From Cytophagales bacterium (GTDB lineage: Bacteria; Bacteroidota; Bacteroidia; Cytophagales; 172606-1): a DNA stretch of 64,000 nucleotides. Position numbers and translations under genes: made by a program. The stretch is taken from positions 63,503 to 127,502 of the forward strand of contig JAUJMU010000011.1 in NCBI GenBank assembly GCA_030446715.1, read 5' to 3'. The notes under the pieces are model-generated. The model saw only the letters and a program-made list of their open reading frames with translations, was not told the DNA's origin and did not search any database. Shown here one piece after another: positions 56,882 through 64,000 of this stretch (position 1 is its first letter; each line of letters opens with the position of its first letter).

Positions 56882-57085
56882 ATGCTGACAATAAAAAAGC
56901 AATACATTGTAGACGAGAACGACCGGAAAGTGGCTGTGCAACTCGACATTGAGACATTTGAAAAAATAGAACAGGTACTCGAAGACTATGCATTGGGAGA
57001 ACTCATCAAGGAGAATAAACCAAAGGAAAAGTTGAGTTTGCAGGAGGCAAAAGAATTCTACAAGAACCTGAAAAAGGCAGAATAG
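56882..57085 (+). CDS. Antitoxin, RelB/Phd-like (67 aa)
   Basis: Begins MLTIKKQYIVDENDRKVAVQLDIETF, with its first part MLTIKKQYIVDENDRK, and contains FEKIEQVLEDYALGEL. Such KxxYIVDExGxRVAVxLDxxxF proteins are the antitoxins that pair with RelE/ParE toxins: they neutralise the toxin and repress the operon. The N-terminal strand-helix and C-terminal helical tail fit this. The partner toxin starts 1 bp after the stop. Complete. Confidence 0.82.
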   Translation: MLTIKKQYIVDENDRKVAVQLDIETFEKIEQVLEDYALGELIKENKPKEKLSLQEAKEFYKNLKKAE

Positions 57086-57086
57086 C

Positions 57087-57554
57087 TTGAAAATTTCATT
57101 CAATAAAAGGTTCCTGAAGGATCTGGCAAAGACTTCCTCCAGAGACAGGGCCAGAATCGAATCCTTTGTGTCTGAGGAATTAGCACACTACCAGAGCATA
57201 GAGGAGATTGGCAATATGGAAAAGCTGCAAGGACACGACACACTTTACCGGGCCAGATTTGGTAACTACCGGGTAGGGGTGCGCTTTGAAAACAATGAAT
57301 AGACTTGTTTATCTTTGATAATGAGTAAGTTATGCTTATCAGGAGAGAACCACCCCTGTCCCCTCCTTGAAGGAAGGAGGGGAACTGAGCGGAAACTTTC
57401 ACTGTATCCGGAAAAGGTGGTGCAGACTCCCCTCCTTTTGAAGGAGGGGCCGGGGGTGGTTATCAAACAACCCATTGACGATCAAATACAAACAAATCTA
57501 ATTAACGGTGGAAAGGGTACTGCACCGGAAGGAGATATACAAATTTTCCCTTGA
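57087..57554 (+). pseudogene. RelE/ParE-family toxin interrupted by a MITE-like element
   Basis: The 5' part (57087-57300) encodes a RelE-like toxin, MKISFNKRFLKDLAK...YRARFGNYRVGVRFENNE, whose final strand is missing. The missing end is found at 57503-57554 in the same orientation as LTVERVLHRKEIYKF, where the family usually ends RVLHRKEIYKFFP. A 199-bp insertion (57301-57499) separates the two. Removing it together with one AAT copy restores N-E-L-T-V-E-R-V-L. A second defect is that the final KFFP-stop needs one extra T in the T-run near 57544-57547; as written the frame runs on. TTG start. RelE-type toxins cleave mRNA on the ribosome; this one is probably inactive, leaving the antitoxin alone. 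Confidence 0.8.
57301..57499. mobile_element. 199-bp MITE-like insertion in the toxin gene
   Basis: Ends AGACTTGTTTATCTTTGAT and (inverse) AGATTTGTTTGTATTTGAT, about 19 bp with few mismatches. The target duplication is AAT (57298-57300 and 57500-57502). Inside is a second inverted repeat: GAACCACCCCTG-CCCCTCC near 57348 and GGAGGGG-CGGGGGTGGTT near 57445. No coding capacity for a transposase, so non-autonomous. Confidence 0.75.
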
Positions 57555-57576
57555 AGCCTGTCCGCGGCAGGCTTTC
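57555..57576 (+). terminator. Possible terminator hairpin
   Basis: GCCTG pairs with CAGGC around tccgcgg, with a short T-run after. It follows the toxin remnant. Confidence 0.4.
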
Positions 57577-57589
57577 ATGAAACAGATCC

Positions 57590-57685
57590 AAAGACCGCTT
57601 CGTGCTGGAACTCGACAAGGCCACCGTGCAGCGGTATGTCCTGCCGTGGGAGGAGATTACTTATGTGTGCCGGAAGGGGTGAGGG
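57590..57685 (+). pseudogene. Duplicated 3' end of the methyltransferase gene
   Basis: Matches 56546-56641 at about 90% over 96 bp (10 mismatches by hand count) and encodes DRFVLELDKATVQRYVLP and YVCRKG, then the same stop. It is a fragment with no start of its own. The pair of copies flanks the toxin-antitoxin module and both MITE-like elements. Confidence 0.8.
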
Positions 57686-57737
57686 GCTTTCGCTGACTAC
57701 TTCCTGTTGTTTATCGGGTGCAATAAAAAATAAGGCG

Positions 57738-58382
57738 ATGTTCAAATATGCGCTGATCTTTAGCTTCCCTTTACTGTTGGGCTGCTCCTCCCATAAGGCG
57801 GAAAAAAATGAAGCAGTTCTGGAAAGTATTGAGGAGGATAGGAAACTTAAAACTTCACAAGAAGCAACAGTCACGTCATCCGCACCTTCATCTGCTTTAC
57901 CATTCCTTTCTGGTTCCGTCCTCAGTCCAGCCTTTTCTCCGGTAGATGTAAGCAGACTCTCAGCCTCAGAAGTCAGAAAGCTGTACGCAGCTTTACTGAT
58001 CCAGGATCAGCAATACCGGGATAGTATTCACGCACCCGGGTTTAACTACAAAGACAGAGCGGAGCGGTTTAGGATAGATTTTAAAAAGGCTGACTCTCTT
58101 GATCAGTTGATTTTGTCGGCCTTGCTTTACAAATTTGGATGGCCTACTCTGAAAAAATCTGGAAAAGAGAGTGTAGAAGCTGCTTTCCTCATCACCTGGC
58201 ACGCGGATGAAGAATACAAAAAACAATACCTGCCTTTACTGCAAAGAGCTGCCGGATACGATACCCTAAACTTACAATATTTTAAGGTGCTGAAGGATAG
58301 GCTTTTGATTGGCGACGGAAAGAGTCAGCAGTTTAATACACACCGTCGTTTACCTGACGGGAGTTATCAGGTAAATTTTTAA
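57738..58382 (+). CDS. DUF6624-like lipoprotein
   Basis: A 214-residue lipoprotein. Signal peptide with lipobox LLGC (Cys16), a Ser/Ala-rich linker, and a C-terminal domain of about 130 residues with KFGWPTLKKSGKESVEAAFLITWHAD (begin KFGWPTLKKSGKES) and KDRLLIGDGKSQQFNTH. The G-W-P and D-R-x-L...G-x-x-Q patterns are those of DUF6624, whose function is unknown. I start at the ATG at 57738, which gives the lipobox. Promoter not placed; upstream are the methyltransferase tail and toxin remnants. Confidence 0.72.
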   Translation: MFKYALIFSFPLLLGCSSHKAEKNEAVLESIEEDRKLKTSQEATVTSSAPSSALPFLSGSVLSPAFSPVDVSRLSASEVRKLYAALLIQDQQYRDSIHAPGFNYKDRAERFRIDFKKADSLDQLILSALLYKFGWPTLKKSGKESVEAAFLITWHADEEYKKQYLPLLQRAAGYDTLNLQYFKVLKDRLLIGDGKSQQFNTHRRLPDGSYQVNF

Positions 58383-58538
58383 ATACTCTTTCAGGATGCC
58401 GTAGGGTAGGGTTGGCATAAAGAGGTACTATGTTTACCATAAGTGCGTAGTTCAGCTAAGGTGTGTAGTTCAGCGTTTGCAGTGGTACTTTAAGCAAACT
58501 CTTGGACGGAGACAATTCTAAAGATGTACTGAGTATGA

Positions 58539-58610
58539 GTCATCCTGAAAGGATCTTCGCAGTAGTCAGTCATCATTAATCTTTTGTCACAAAGATCCTT
58601 TCAGGATGAC
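58539..58610. repeat. Inverted repeat GTCATCCTGAAAGGATCTT
   Basis: GTCATCCTGAAAGGATCTT (58539-58557) and AAGATCCTTTCAGGATGAC (58592-58610), perfect 19-bp arms. It stands in the 269-bp gap between the DUF6624 gene and recF, and forms of it recur in many Bacteroidota, from general knowledge. Confidence 0.75.
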
Positions 58611-58651
58611 GAAGTCAGAATGGAGAAGTTGGAGTACAGACATTCCCCCCT

Positions 58652-59731
58652 TTACGTCTTGTGAAACAAAATCTCCCCGGAAAGCTGCCCGAGCAGCTGG
58701 CGGGTCCGTTCGGGGCGGGCATCGGTGATGAACAGCTGCCCGAAGGTATCGTATGAGATCATTTCCAGCAGCTTGTTGATCCGCATGTCGTCGAGCTTGT
58801 CAAAAATATCGTCCAGCAGCAGCAGCGGCTTTTTGCCCGTGGCCTGCCGGATCACGTCGAACTGCGCCAGCTTCAGGGCGATTACAAATGATTTCTGCTG
58901 CCCCTGCGAGCCAAACTTGCGCAAGGCAAAGCGGTCTATTTCAAACACAAAGTCATCTTTATGGACGCCCTTGGTCGTGCGCTGCAACTGCAGGTCCCGC
59001 CTGGTGGCGTAGGAAAACTCGTATTGGAAGTTTTCCTCAAATACCTCCGATTCGTAGATCAGGTCTACCTCTTCGCGGCTCTCACTCAGGAACCCGTAGT
59101 GCTGCCGGAACACGGGCACAAATTCCCGCATAAAACCGGCCCGCTGCCGGTGGATCAGGTCGCCGAGGGGCAGCAGTTGCACGTTGTACGTCTCCAGCAG
59201 TTCCTTATCAAAATAATGCCGCTCAAAAAACTGCTTCAGCAGGCTGTTGCGCTGCTTGAGCACGTTGTTGTAGCCGATCAGATTATCCAGGTAGGCGTGG
59301 TCAACCTGGGAAAGCATGTTGTCAAAAAACTTCCGGCGGGTTTCGCCGCTGTCGCGGACCAGGTCGGTATCATCAGGTGCAATCAGTACCACCGGGTAGC
59401 GGCCGATGTGTTCGCTGATTTTTTCGTAAGCCTTTTTATCGTGCATCACCACCTTGCGGCCGCCGGCTTTGAGGCTGATGGTAATCTGGTGCTTTTTGCC
59501 TTCCTCCAGAAAAGTGCCGTCAATCAGGAAAAACTCGCCGTGGTGCTTTATATTCTGACCGTCGAGAACGCTGAGGGCGCTTTTGGTCAGGCACAGGTAA
59601 TGAATGGCATCCAGCAGACTGGTTTTGCCGCTGCCGTTGGGTCCCACAATGCAATTGATGTCCTCGGAGAATTTTACCGTCAGCTCCTCGTAGTTCTTGA
59701 AGTTCAGCAGGTTGATTTTTTGAAGAAACAT
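58652..59731 (-). CDS. recF: DNA replication and repair protein RecF
   Basis: A 359-residue SMC-like ATPase that loads RecA at single-strand gaps with RecO and RecR. It starts MFLQKINLLNFKNYEEL, has Walker A GPNGSGKTS (about 34-42), the signature GSQGQQKSF (about 275) and Walker B LLLLDDIFDKLD (about 304-315). Full family length. The ATG at 59731 is clear, with the frame upstream unrelated. Divergent to pdhA; 164 bp lie between the starts. Confidence 0.94.
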   Translation of the reverse strand: MFLQKINLLNFKNYEELTVKFSEDINCIVGPNGSGKTSLLDAIHYLCLTKSALSVLDGQNIKHHGEFFLIDGTFLEEGKKHQITISLKAGGRKVVMHDKKAYEKISEHIGRYPVVLIAPDDTDLVRDSGETRRKFFDNMLSQVDHAYLDNLIGYNNVLKQRNSLLKQFFERHYFDKELLETYNVQLLPLGDLIHRQRAGFMREFVPVFRQHYGFLSESREEVDLIYESEVFEENFQYEFSYATRRDLQLQRTTKGVHKDDFVFEIDRFALRKFGSQGQQKSFVIALKLAQFDVIRQATGKKPLLLLDDIFDKLDDMRINKLLEMISYDTFGQLFITDARPERTRQLLGQLSGEILFHKT

Positions 59732-59895
59732 TCGTTTCCGGGTTGTGGTTTTTTCTGTAATTTCGCGAGCCGGCGCCGCATCGTTTCCTGATGGATACGT
59801 ATGCAAACGAATACGGATGTGCATTACGGCACAGCCAATAATACATTTTCCTTTTGTAATTGTTCTTCCCACCTAATATTTCAGCTAATCCAGAT

Positions 59896-60939
59896 ATGGC
59901 GAGTGTGAAAGAGAAAACGCCTGAAAAAAGTACCAAAGCCACAAAAGCCGGTGCCCAGTATCCCAGAGAGACGTACATGTACTGGTACGAATCCATGCAA
60001 CTGATGCGGAAGTTTGAGGAGAAGGCAGGTCAGTTGTACGGTCAGCAGAAGATCAGAGGCTTTTGTCATCTGTACATCGGGCAGGAAGCCTGTGCCGCCG
60101 GCTCGGTCACTGCCCTCGAAAAAGGAGATAAATACATTACCGCCTACCGCGACCACGCCCACCCGCTGGCACTGGGCACCAGCCCCAATGCGGTGATGGC
60201 CGAACTGTTTGCCAAATCTACCGGTGTATCTAAAGGGAAAGGCGGCTCCATGCACATGTTTGACCGCGAGGTGGGCTTCATGGGCGGACATGGCATCGTG
60301 GGGGCACAGATTCCACTGGGTGCCGGTATTGCCTTTGCCGAAAAATACAACAAAACCGGTAAACTCTGCATCTGCTACATGGGCGACGGGGCGGTGCGTC
60401 AGGGGGCATTTCACGAAGCCCTGAACATGGCAATGCTGTGGAAACTGCCGGTGATTTTCGCCATTGAAAACAACGGTTACGCCATGGGTACTGCTGTAAA
60501 GCGTTCTTCCAACGTGGTAGAACTCTATACGTTGGGCGAGGCGTACGACATGCCTTCCGAGCCGGTGGATGCCATGAGCGTAGAGGCCGTGCACGAAGCC
60601 GTGAGCCGCGCCGCCGAAAGAGCCCGCGCCGGTGAAGGCCCCACGCTGCTGGAGTTCCGGACCTACCGCTACCGCGGCCACTCCATGTCTGACCCGATGA
60701 AGTACCGCACCCGTGAGGAGGTGGAAGAATACAAGATGCGTGACCCCATCGAGCAGGTGCGGAAGAGCATTCTGGACAATAAATTTGCAACCGAAGAAGC
60801 ACTTGAGGCAATTGACCAGAAAGTGAAGGAGCAGGTAGAGGAGTCGGTCAGGTTTGCCGAAGAGTCGCCGTACCCCGATCCTTCCGAAGCGTTCAAGGAC
60901 GTGTACGTGCAGCAGGATTATCCTTATCTGATGGAATAG
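59896..60939 (+). CDS. pdhA: Pyruvate dehydrogenase E1 component, alpha subunit
   Basis: A 347-residue TPP-dependent subunit that decarboxylates pyruvate and transfers the acetyl group to E2. It shows GFCHLYIGQEAC (about 55-66), YRDHAHPLALG, SKGKGGSMHMF, the TPP motif GDGAVRQGAFHEALN..IENN (about 164-197), and the phospho-loop-like YRYRGHSMSDP (about 254-264). No beta subunit follows, so E1-beta must be elsewhere. ATG at 59896 chosen; an upstream frame exists but reads as leader. A terminator follows. Confidence 0.93.
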   Translation: MASVKEKTPEKSTKATKAGAQYPRETYMYWYESMQLMRKFEEKAGQLYGQQKIRGFCHLYIGQEACAAGSVTALEKGDKYITAYRDHAHPLALGTSPNAVMAELFAKSTGVSKGKGGSMHMFDREVGFMGGHGIVGAQIPLGAGIAFAEKYNKTGKLCICYMGDGAVRQGAFHEALNMAMLWKLPVIFAIENNGYAMGTAVKRSSNVVELYTLGEAYDMPSEPVDAMSVEAVHEAVSRAAERARAGEGPTLLEFRTYRYRGHSMSDPMKYRTREEVEEYKMRDPIEQVRKSILDNKFATEEALEAIDQKVKEQVEESVRFAEESPYPDPSEAFKDVYVQQDYPYLME

Positions 60940-60985
60940 ACGTCAGGCTTTAGAATTGAGATACTAATTATAAACTTCATATAGC

Positions 60986-61020
60986 AAAAAGCCCCGCTGC
61001 ATTCAACGGAGCTTTTGTTT
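60986..61020 (+). terminator. Rho-independent terminator
   Basis: AAAAAGCCCCG pairs with CGGAGCTTTTG (one mismatch) around a 12-nt loop, followed by T-rich sequence. Ends pdhA. Confidence 0.7.
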
Positions 61021-61070
61021 GTAAGGCTTAACCATCTGTGTTAGTGGGAGACTGACAAGGGCTGCGAAAT

Positions 61071-61098
61071 GATTCAAGCCTGGACGCTTAAATCAGCC
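61071..61098. repeat. REP-like palindrome, copy 2 (degenerate)
   Basis: GATTCAAGCC-TGG-ACGCTTAAATCAGCC, a decayed form of the TGGTTCAAGCGT palindrome seen at 46040 and 62504. Confidence 0.45.
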
Positions 61099-61230
61099 TG
61101 GCATGGGGGCGGAAGAAAGTATCTGAAAATCAGACACGGCACCGGATGTTGAAAAAGTTTCTGCCTGAAAAGCTACGGTACCGGGTAAGGCATCCAAATC
61201 ACCGGATGCTGATTTTCAATTTTCAATTAA

Positions 61231-62412
61231 TCATTCCACCTGCAGCACCAAACCCTTTAAGTATTCTCCTTCCGGATGGAAAATATTTACCGGGTGGTCA
61301 GGCGGCTGCGTGAGCTGGTGGAGAATCCGGACGTTGCGCTGCGCGTCGGCGGCGGCGGAGAAGATGATTTTACGGAACAGGTCGGTATCAATGTTCTGTG
61401 AACAGGAGAAGGTAAAGAGAATTCCGCCCGGATTGATCTTTTTCAGTGCTGTCAGGTTCAGATCTTTATAGCCCCGCGCAGCGTTTGGGACTGATTTGGC
61501 ATTTTTGGCAAACGCCGGTGGGTCCAGCACCACTACGTCATAAGAATTTTCGGTACGGCGCAGGTAGTCAAAGCAGTCTTCGGCGTATGACTGGTGCGCG
61601 GCATCGGGGCCAAAGTTCAGGGCTACGTTGGTATCACCCATCTGCACGGCGTCTTTGGATACATCAACGGAATGTACATGCGCAGCCCCGCCGGCCAATG
61701 CATACACACTGAATCCTCCCGTGTAGCTGAACGTGTTCAGCACGGACCTGCCCCGGCTGTAGCTCTTGAGCAACGCCCGGTTGTCGCGCTGATCAATGAA
61801 GAAGCCCGTTTTCTGGCCTTTCTCAAAGTCTATTTTAAAGGTCAGTCCGTTTTCCAGAATGGTGCAGTGCGTTTCGGAGGTTTCGCCGGTGAGGAAGCCA
61901 TTTTCCAGCGCAACTTCCTCACGGAAACCCGGATTGTGCTTGTTTTTAAGGTATACGTACCGGATGCCCAGTTCACGGATACCGCTGATCAGGTGCGGAT
62001 GCACGTTTTCGGTGCCTTTGATCAATAGCTGCATTACGGCCACGTCGCCATACACGTCAGCAATGACGCCGGGCAGAAAATCGCCTTCAGCGTGCAGGAG
62101 CCGGTAGGCGGTGGTTGATTCACTGAAGATGTGTTCTTCCCGGATGGCGTATGCCTGGCGGATGCGCTGGTGCCAGAAATCAGGTCCCGAAAAATCAGTT
62201 TCCTCTTTGGTGAAAGCAAACAGCCGGCAGACAATCTGGCTATGAGGCGAAAAAAAACCGTAGCCAAGCAACCCGTTGTGGTTATCCCGCACGGCGACGA
62301 TGTCACCATTCCGGGCGTCGGGTAAGTCTTTGATAGCTCCCGAAAAAAGCCAGGGATGCCGGTTATATATGGACCGGTCGCGGCCGGACTTCAGGATCAG
62401 ATTTTTGTACAT
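61231..62412 (-). CDS. Class I SAM-dependent rRNA methyltransferase (RlmI-like)
   Basis: A 393-residue enzyme with an N-terminal PUA-type domain (about 1-75; LKSGRDRSIYNRHPWLFSGAI begins as LKSGRDRSIYNRHPW), a middle RNA-binding part, and a Rossmann methyltransferase core with GFFIDQRDNR, LNTFSYTGGFSVYAL and the catalytic DPPAFAKN (about 292-299). RlmI methylates C5 of 23S rRNA cytosine 1962 in E. coli; the same activity is likely here but not certain. No neighbour shares its function. Confidence 0.87.
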   Translation of the reverse strand: MYKNLILKSGRDRSIYNRHPWLFSGAIKDLPDARNGDIVAVRDNHNGLLGYGFFSPHSQIVCRLFAFTKEETDFSGPDFWHQRIRQAYAIREEHIFSESTTAYRLLHAEGDFLPGVIADVYGDVAVMQLLIKGTENVHPHLISGIRELGIRYVYLKNKHNPGFREEVALENGFLTGETSETHCTILENGLTFKIDFEKGQKTGFFIDQRDNRALLKSYSRGRSVLNTFSYTGGFSVYALAGGAAHVHSVDVSKDAVQMGDTNVALNFGPDAAHQSYAEDCFDYLRRTENSYDVVVLDPPAFAKNAKSVPNAARGYKDLNLTALKKINPGGILFTFSCSQNIDTDLFRKIIFSAAADAQRNVRILHQLTQPPDHPVNIFHPEGEYLKGLVLQVE

Positions 62413-62462
62413 GGGTGGTTAGCGATTAGCTGTTCAGCCATTGGCTTTACTCTCAAAGGTGT

Positions 62463-62483
62463 CGGGATTTTGAGAAAATCCCG
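62463..62483. repeat. Short hairpin CGGGATTTT-GAG-AAAATCCCG
   Basis: Perfect 9-bp arms with a 3-nt loop, 20 bp before the REP-like copy 3. No T-run on either side, so it is not a standard terminator. Confidence 0.55.
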
Positions 62484-62503
62484 CCTCGGGTGACTACGGA
62501 GCA

Positions 62504-62533
62504 GCTGGTTCAGGCGTGGACGCCTGAACCAGC
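62504..62533. repeat. REP-like palindrome, copy 3 (GCTGGTTCAGGCGT)
   Basis: Perfect 14-bp arms around a GG loop; one base pair differs from copy 1 (GGC for AGC), a compensated change that keeps the stem. Confidence 0.75.
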
Positions 62534-62625
62534 AGGGGGCAGCTACAGGCCATTTCACAAAATAAAATTAATCAGAAGAGATTGATAGGTCGTTATTTAC
62601 CACCAACGAATAACGAACAACCTTC

Positions 62626-63492
62626 TCACTGCACTCTTCTTCTATCCACCCTGCTCTCCAGCGTATTCTGAAGATTCCGGGAAAGTTCGGAAAGAAAATC
62701 GTATCCGGTGGCGACCTCAATGGCGTCTACCGTTACAAGGTAATGGTCCCAGTTCTTGTTGCCGTTGTCCGCCGACTGCCGGTTGGGTACGTCCACGGCA
62801 ATCACCCGGGTGGAGGCATTGATCCGCTTGAGGTCATTTCTGCCTTCCGGCAGCACTACCACGATCTTCCAGCAACGGGCCGGCACGGTCACCTTTCCGT
62901 CGGCAATGGTGTTGCGGGAGCCGTTGCTGCCGGTGCCGCCCCGGCCGTACGTACCGGAAATAATGTACAGTTCGTTGCCTTCATCCAGCAGTTTGCGGCA
63001 GTACTCTTCCAGCAGCCGCCACGTCTGACGGTTCAGGTCGGAGGCCTGCGGAATGATGTTGGTCATCAGAAAAGTAGCGGAGTTGTCTTCCGGCGTGGCA
63101 TCGCGGTCATCGGAAGGGCAGAGGTGGCCGCGGTCAAAGCCGGTATTGGTGTAGTCGGCGGGAACTACGCGGTAGCAATTTGATGGCAGGGCATTGTCGG
63201 GACGAAAATCATTGCCGCGGGAAGCTGCGCCTTTCCAGGCTTTGCTCAGGTGCCAGCTTACCCAGTTGGCCGTTCCCTTTGAGCAATTGTAGGAAAGTGC
63301 AAACTGCGGCTTCCGGAGCAGGTAATTATCCGGATCAGCGGTGCCGGCCCCACTCGGGTTGCCTAAGGTTAAGTTATGCTCCCGGCCTGTATCCGGCGCT
63401 ACCTGCGCGTTCTTACAGCCATTGGTCAGCCACAGGGCTGATGTCAGCAGCAGAATGAATCTGTACCTGTTCAGAGAGAGATTTTTTAGCAT
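62626..63492 (-). CDS. Secreted DNA/RNA non-specific endonuclease (lipoprotein)
   Basis: A 288-residue lipoprotein. Signal peptide with lipobox TNGC (Cys26), then a beta-beta-alpha-metal nuclease with FDRGHLCPS (D-R-G-H catalytic His) and the Mg-binding Asn in FLMTNIIPQASDLNRQTW. The protein probably degrades extracellular nucleic acid for nutrients or biofilm turnover. Complete with ATG at 63492, 19 bp from the stop of the upstream methyltransferase gene on the same strand. Confidence 0.9.
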   Translation of the reverse strand: MLKNLSLNRYRFILLLTSALWLTNGCKNAQVAPDTGREHNLTLGNPSGAGTADPDNYLLRKPQFALSYNCSKGTANWVSWHLSKAWKGAASRGNDFRPDNALPSNCYRVVPADYTNTGFDRGHLCPSDDRDATPEDNSATFLMTNIIPQASDLNRQTWRLLEEYCRKLLDEGNELYIISGTYGRGGTGSNGSRNTIADGKVTVPARCWKIVVVLPEGRNDLKRINASTRVIAVDVPNRQSADNGNKNWDHYLVTVDAIEVATGYDFLSELSRNLQNTLESRVDRRRVQ

Positions 63493-63511
63493 AAAAGAAG
63501 AAAGTCAATTT

Positions 63512-64000
63512 TTAGCGGGCAACAATTTCGTAGCCGATCTGCAGCGGCTCCTGCTCAATGGGATCACCCAGCAATGCGGACCGCAAGAGCCGGTAGCAGC
63601 GGTACTTGAACGTCCACGACCAGGCACCCGGAGCCCGGAACACTTTGGTGTTGATCCTTGCAGCCAGTCCGCTTTCGGTTAAAAAGTCAAACGAATCCTG
63701 ATAGAAGCTCGTTACGTGAAATTTGCCGTGCTTCAGCCGCATCGGGCTTCGGTTTTTCAGTTCACTGAAGGGTGTAATTACGTATAAAATTTTACAATGC
63801 TTGATCAGGTGCGCGGCAATCTGTTCGTACGCCTCAAAATGTTCCAGCACGTTGGAGCAGTAGATCACATCGTACACTTCATTTAATTCTTCAAATCCCC
63901 CCACAAAGAACTGGGCCAGATTGCCGGATTTTTCTTCCGCGCGGCGGATGGCAGTAGGAGAAACATCGCATCCGTACAGCCGGGCCTGCGGGTACTTTTG
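63512..64000 (-). CDS. Class I SAM methyltransferase (partial, runs off the window)
   Basis: The visible C-terminal part (about 163 residues) contains LYGCDVSPTAIRRAEEK, DVIYCSNVLEHFE and a C-terminal FKYRCYRLLRSALLG segment, typical of a class I methyltransferase. The 5' end lies beyond position 64000. The substrate is not known. The nuclease gene follows 19 bp later. Confidence 0.82.
   Translation of the reverse strand, partial: QKYPQARLYGCDVSPTAIRRAEEKSGNLAQFFVGGFEELNEVYDVIYCSNVLEHFEAYEQIAAHLIKHCKILYVITPFSELKNRSPMRLKHGKFHVTSFYQDSFDFLTESGLAARINTKVFRAPGAWSWTFKYRCYRLLRSALLGDPIEQEPLQIGYEIVAR

Noticed and set aside
57508-57696. Open frame starting at the toxin end
   Set aside because: Its first part is the displaced end of the toxin and the rest runs into the duplicated methyltransferase tail out of frame; not a gene by itself.
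1-64000. tRNA or rRNA genes
   Set aside because: No cloverleaf with the GGTTCGA-type T-loop and no rRNA-like segment was recognised by eye. A covariance-model scan would settle it.

Overview
The window looks like a chromosomal segment of a Bacteroidota bacterium, most likely a Cytophagales member (Spirosoma, Hymenobacter or Cytophaga-like). The signs are a 2,383-residue secreted protein ending in a type IX secretion (T9SS) sorting domain, a Nik1-like poly-HAMP hybrid kinase, a MerR-B12 photoregulator beside a CruF-type carotenoid gene, DUF4286 and DUF6624 proteins, weak Shine-Dalgarno signals, several TTG starts, and a TAnnTTTG-type -7 box. No rRNA, tRNA, CRISPR array, integrase or transposase gene was seen.

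Layout. 0-1.7 kb: a small unknown protein, an LLM-class flavin oxidoreductase and a small hydrophilic protein, closed by a terminator and an inverted-repeat element. 2.46-12.2 kb: four co-directional signalling genes (poly-HAMP/GAF hybrid kinase with three receivers, CHASE3 kinase, single-domain response regulator, receiver-kinase). 12.2-14.2 kb: DUF4286, CruF-like carotenoid protein and MerR/B12 regulator. 14.7-23.8 kb: giant T9SS protein, a double retropepsin-like/PDZ protein and a YtxH-like small protein. 23.8-25.9 kb: ffh and a Uma2-family protein. 25.9-32.5 kb: surface-glycan cluster (flippase, three glycosyltransferases, two FkbM methyltransferases) in two divergent arms. 32.7-48.7 kb: mostly housekeeping genes (class IV aminotransferase, serine dehydratase beta, TolC/HlyD efflux pair, gpsA, aat, TPR-AAA+ ATPase, TPR membrane protein, pyruvate carboxylase, Gfo/Idh oxidoreductase, parvulin). 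48.8-55.6 kb, minus strand: FAD/Fe-S dehydrogenase, exported RidA, YihY, a glycosylase remnant and a serine-hydrolase lipoprotein. 55.9-58.4 kb: a small dynamic island with a methyltransferase, two MITE-like elements, a RelB/RelE-type toxin-antitoxin pair whose toxin is interrupted, a duplicated methyltransferase tail and a DUF6624 lipoprotein. 58.6-64 kb: recF, pdhA, rlmI-like methyltransferase, secreted nuclease and a partial methyltransferase.

Two themes stand out. First, small non-coding repeats are plentiful: at least two MITE-like insertions with apparent target duplications, one of them splitting relE; a REP-like palindrome in three copies; several other inverted repeats; and intergenic tracts built of short repeated words. 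Second, conserved genes carry single-base or two-base indels. ffh has four, pyruvate carboxylase one, the FAD/Fe-S dehydrogenase one, and the poly-HAMP repeats five plus one stop. Because ffh is essential, most of these are better explained as sequence or assembly errors than as real mutations, so broken frames here should not be taken at face value.
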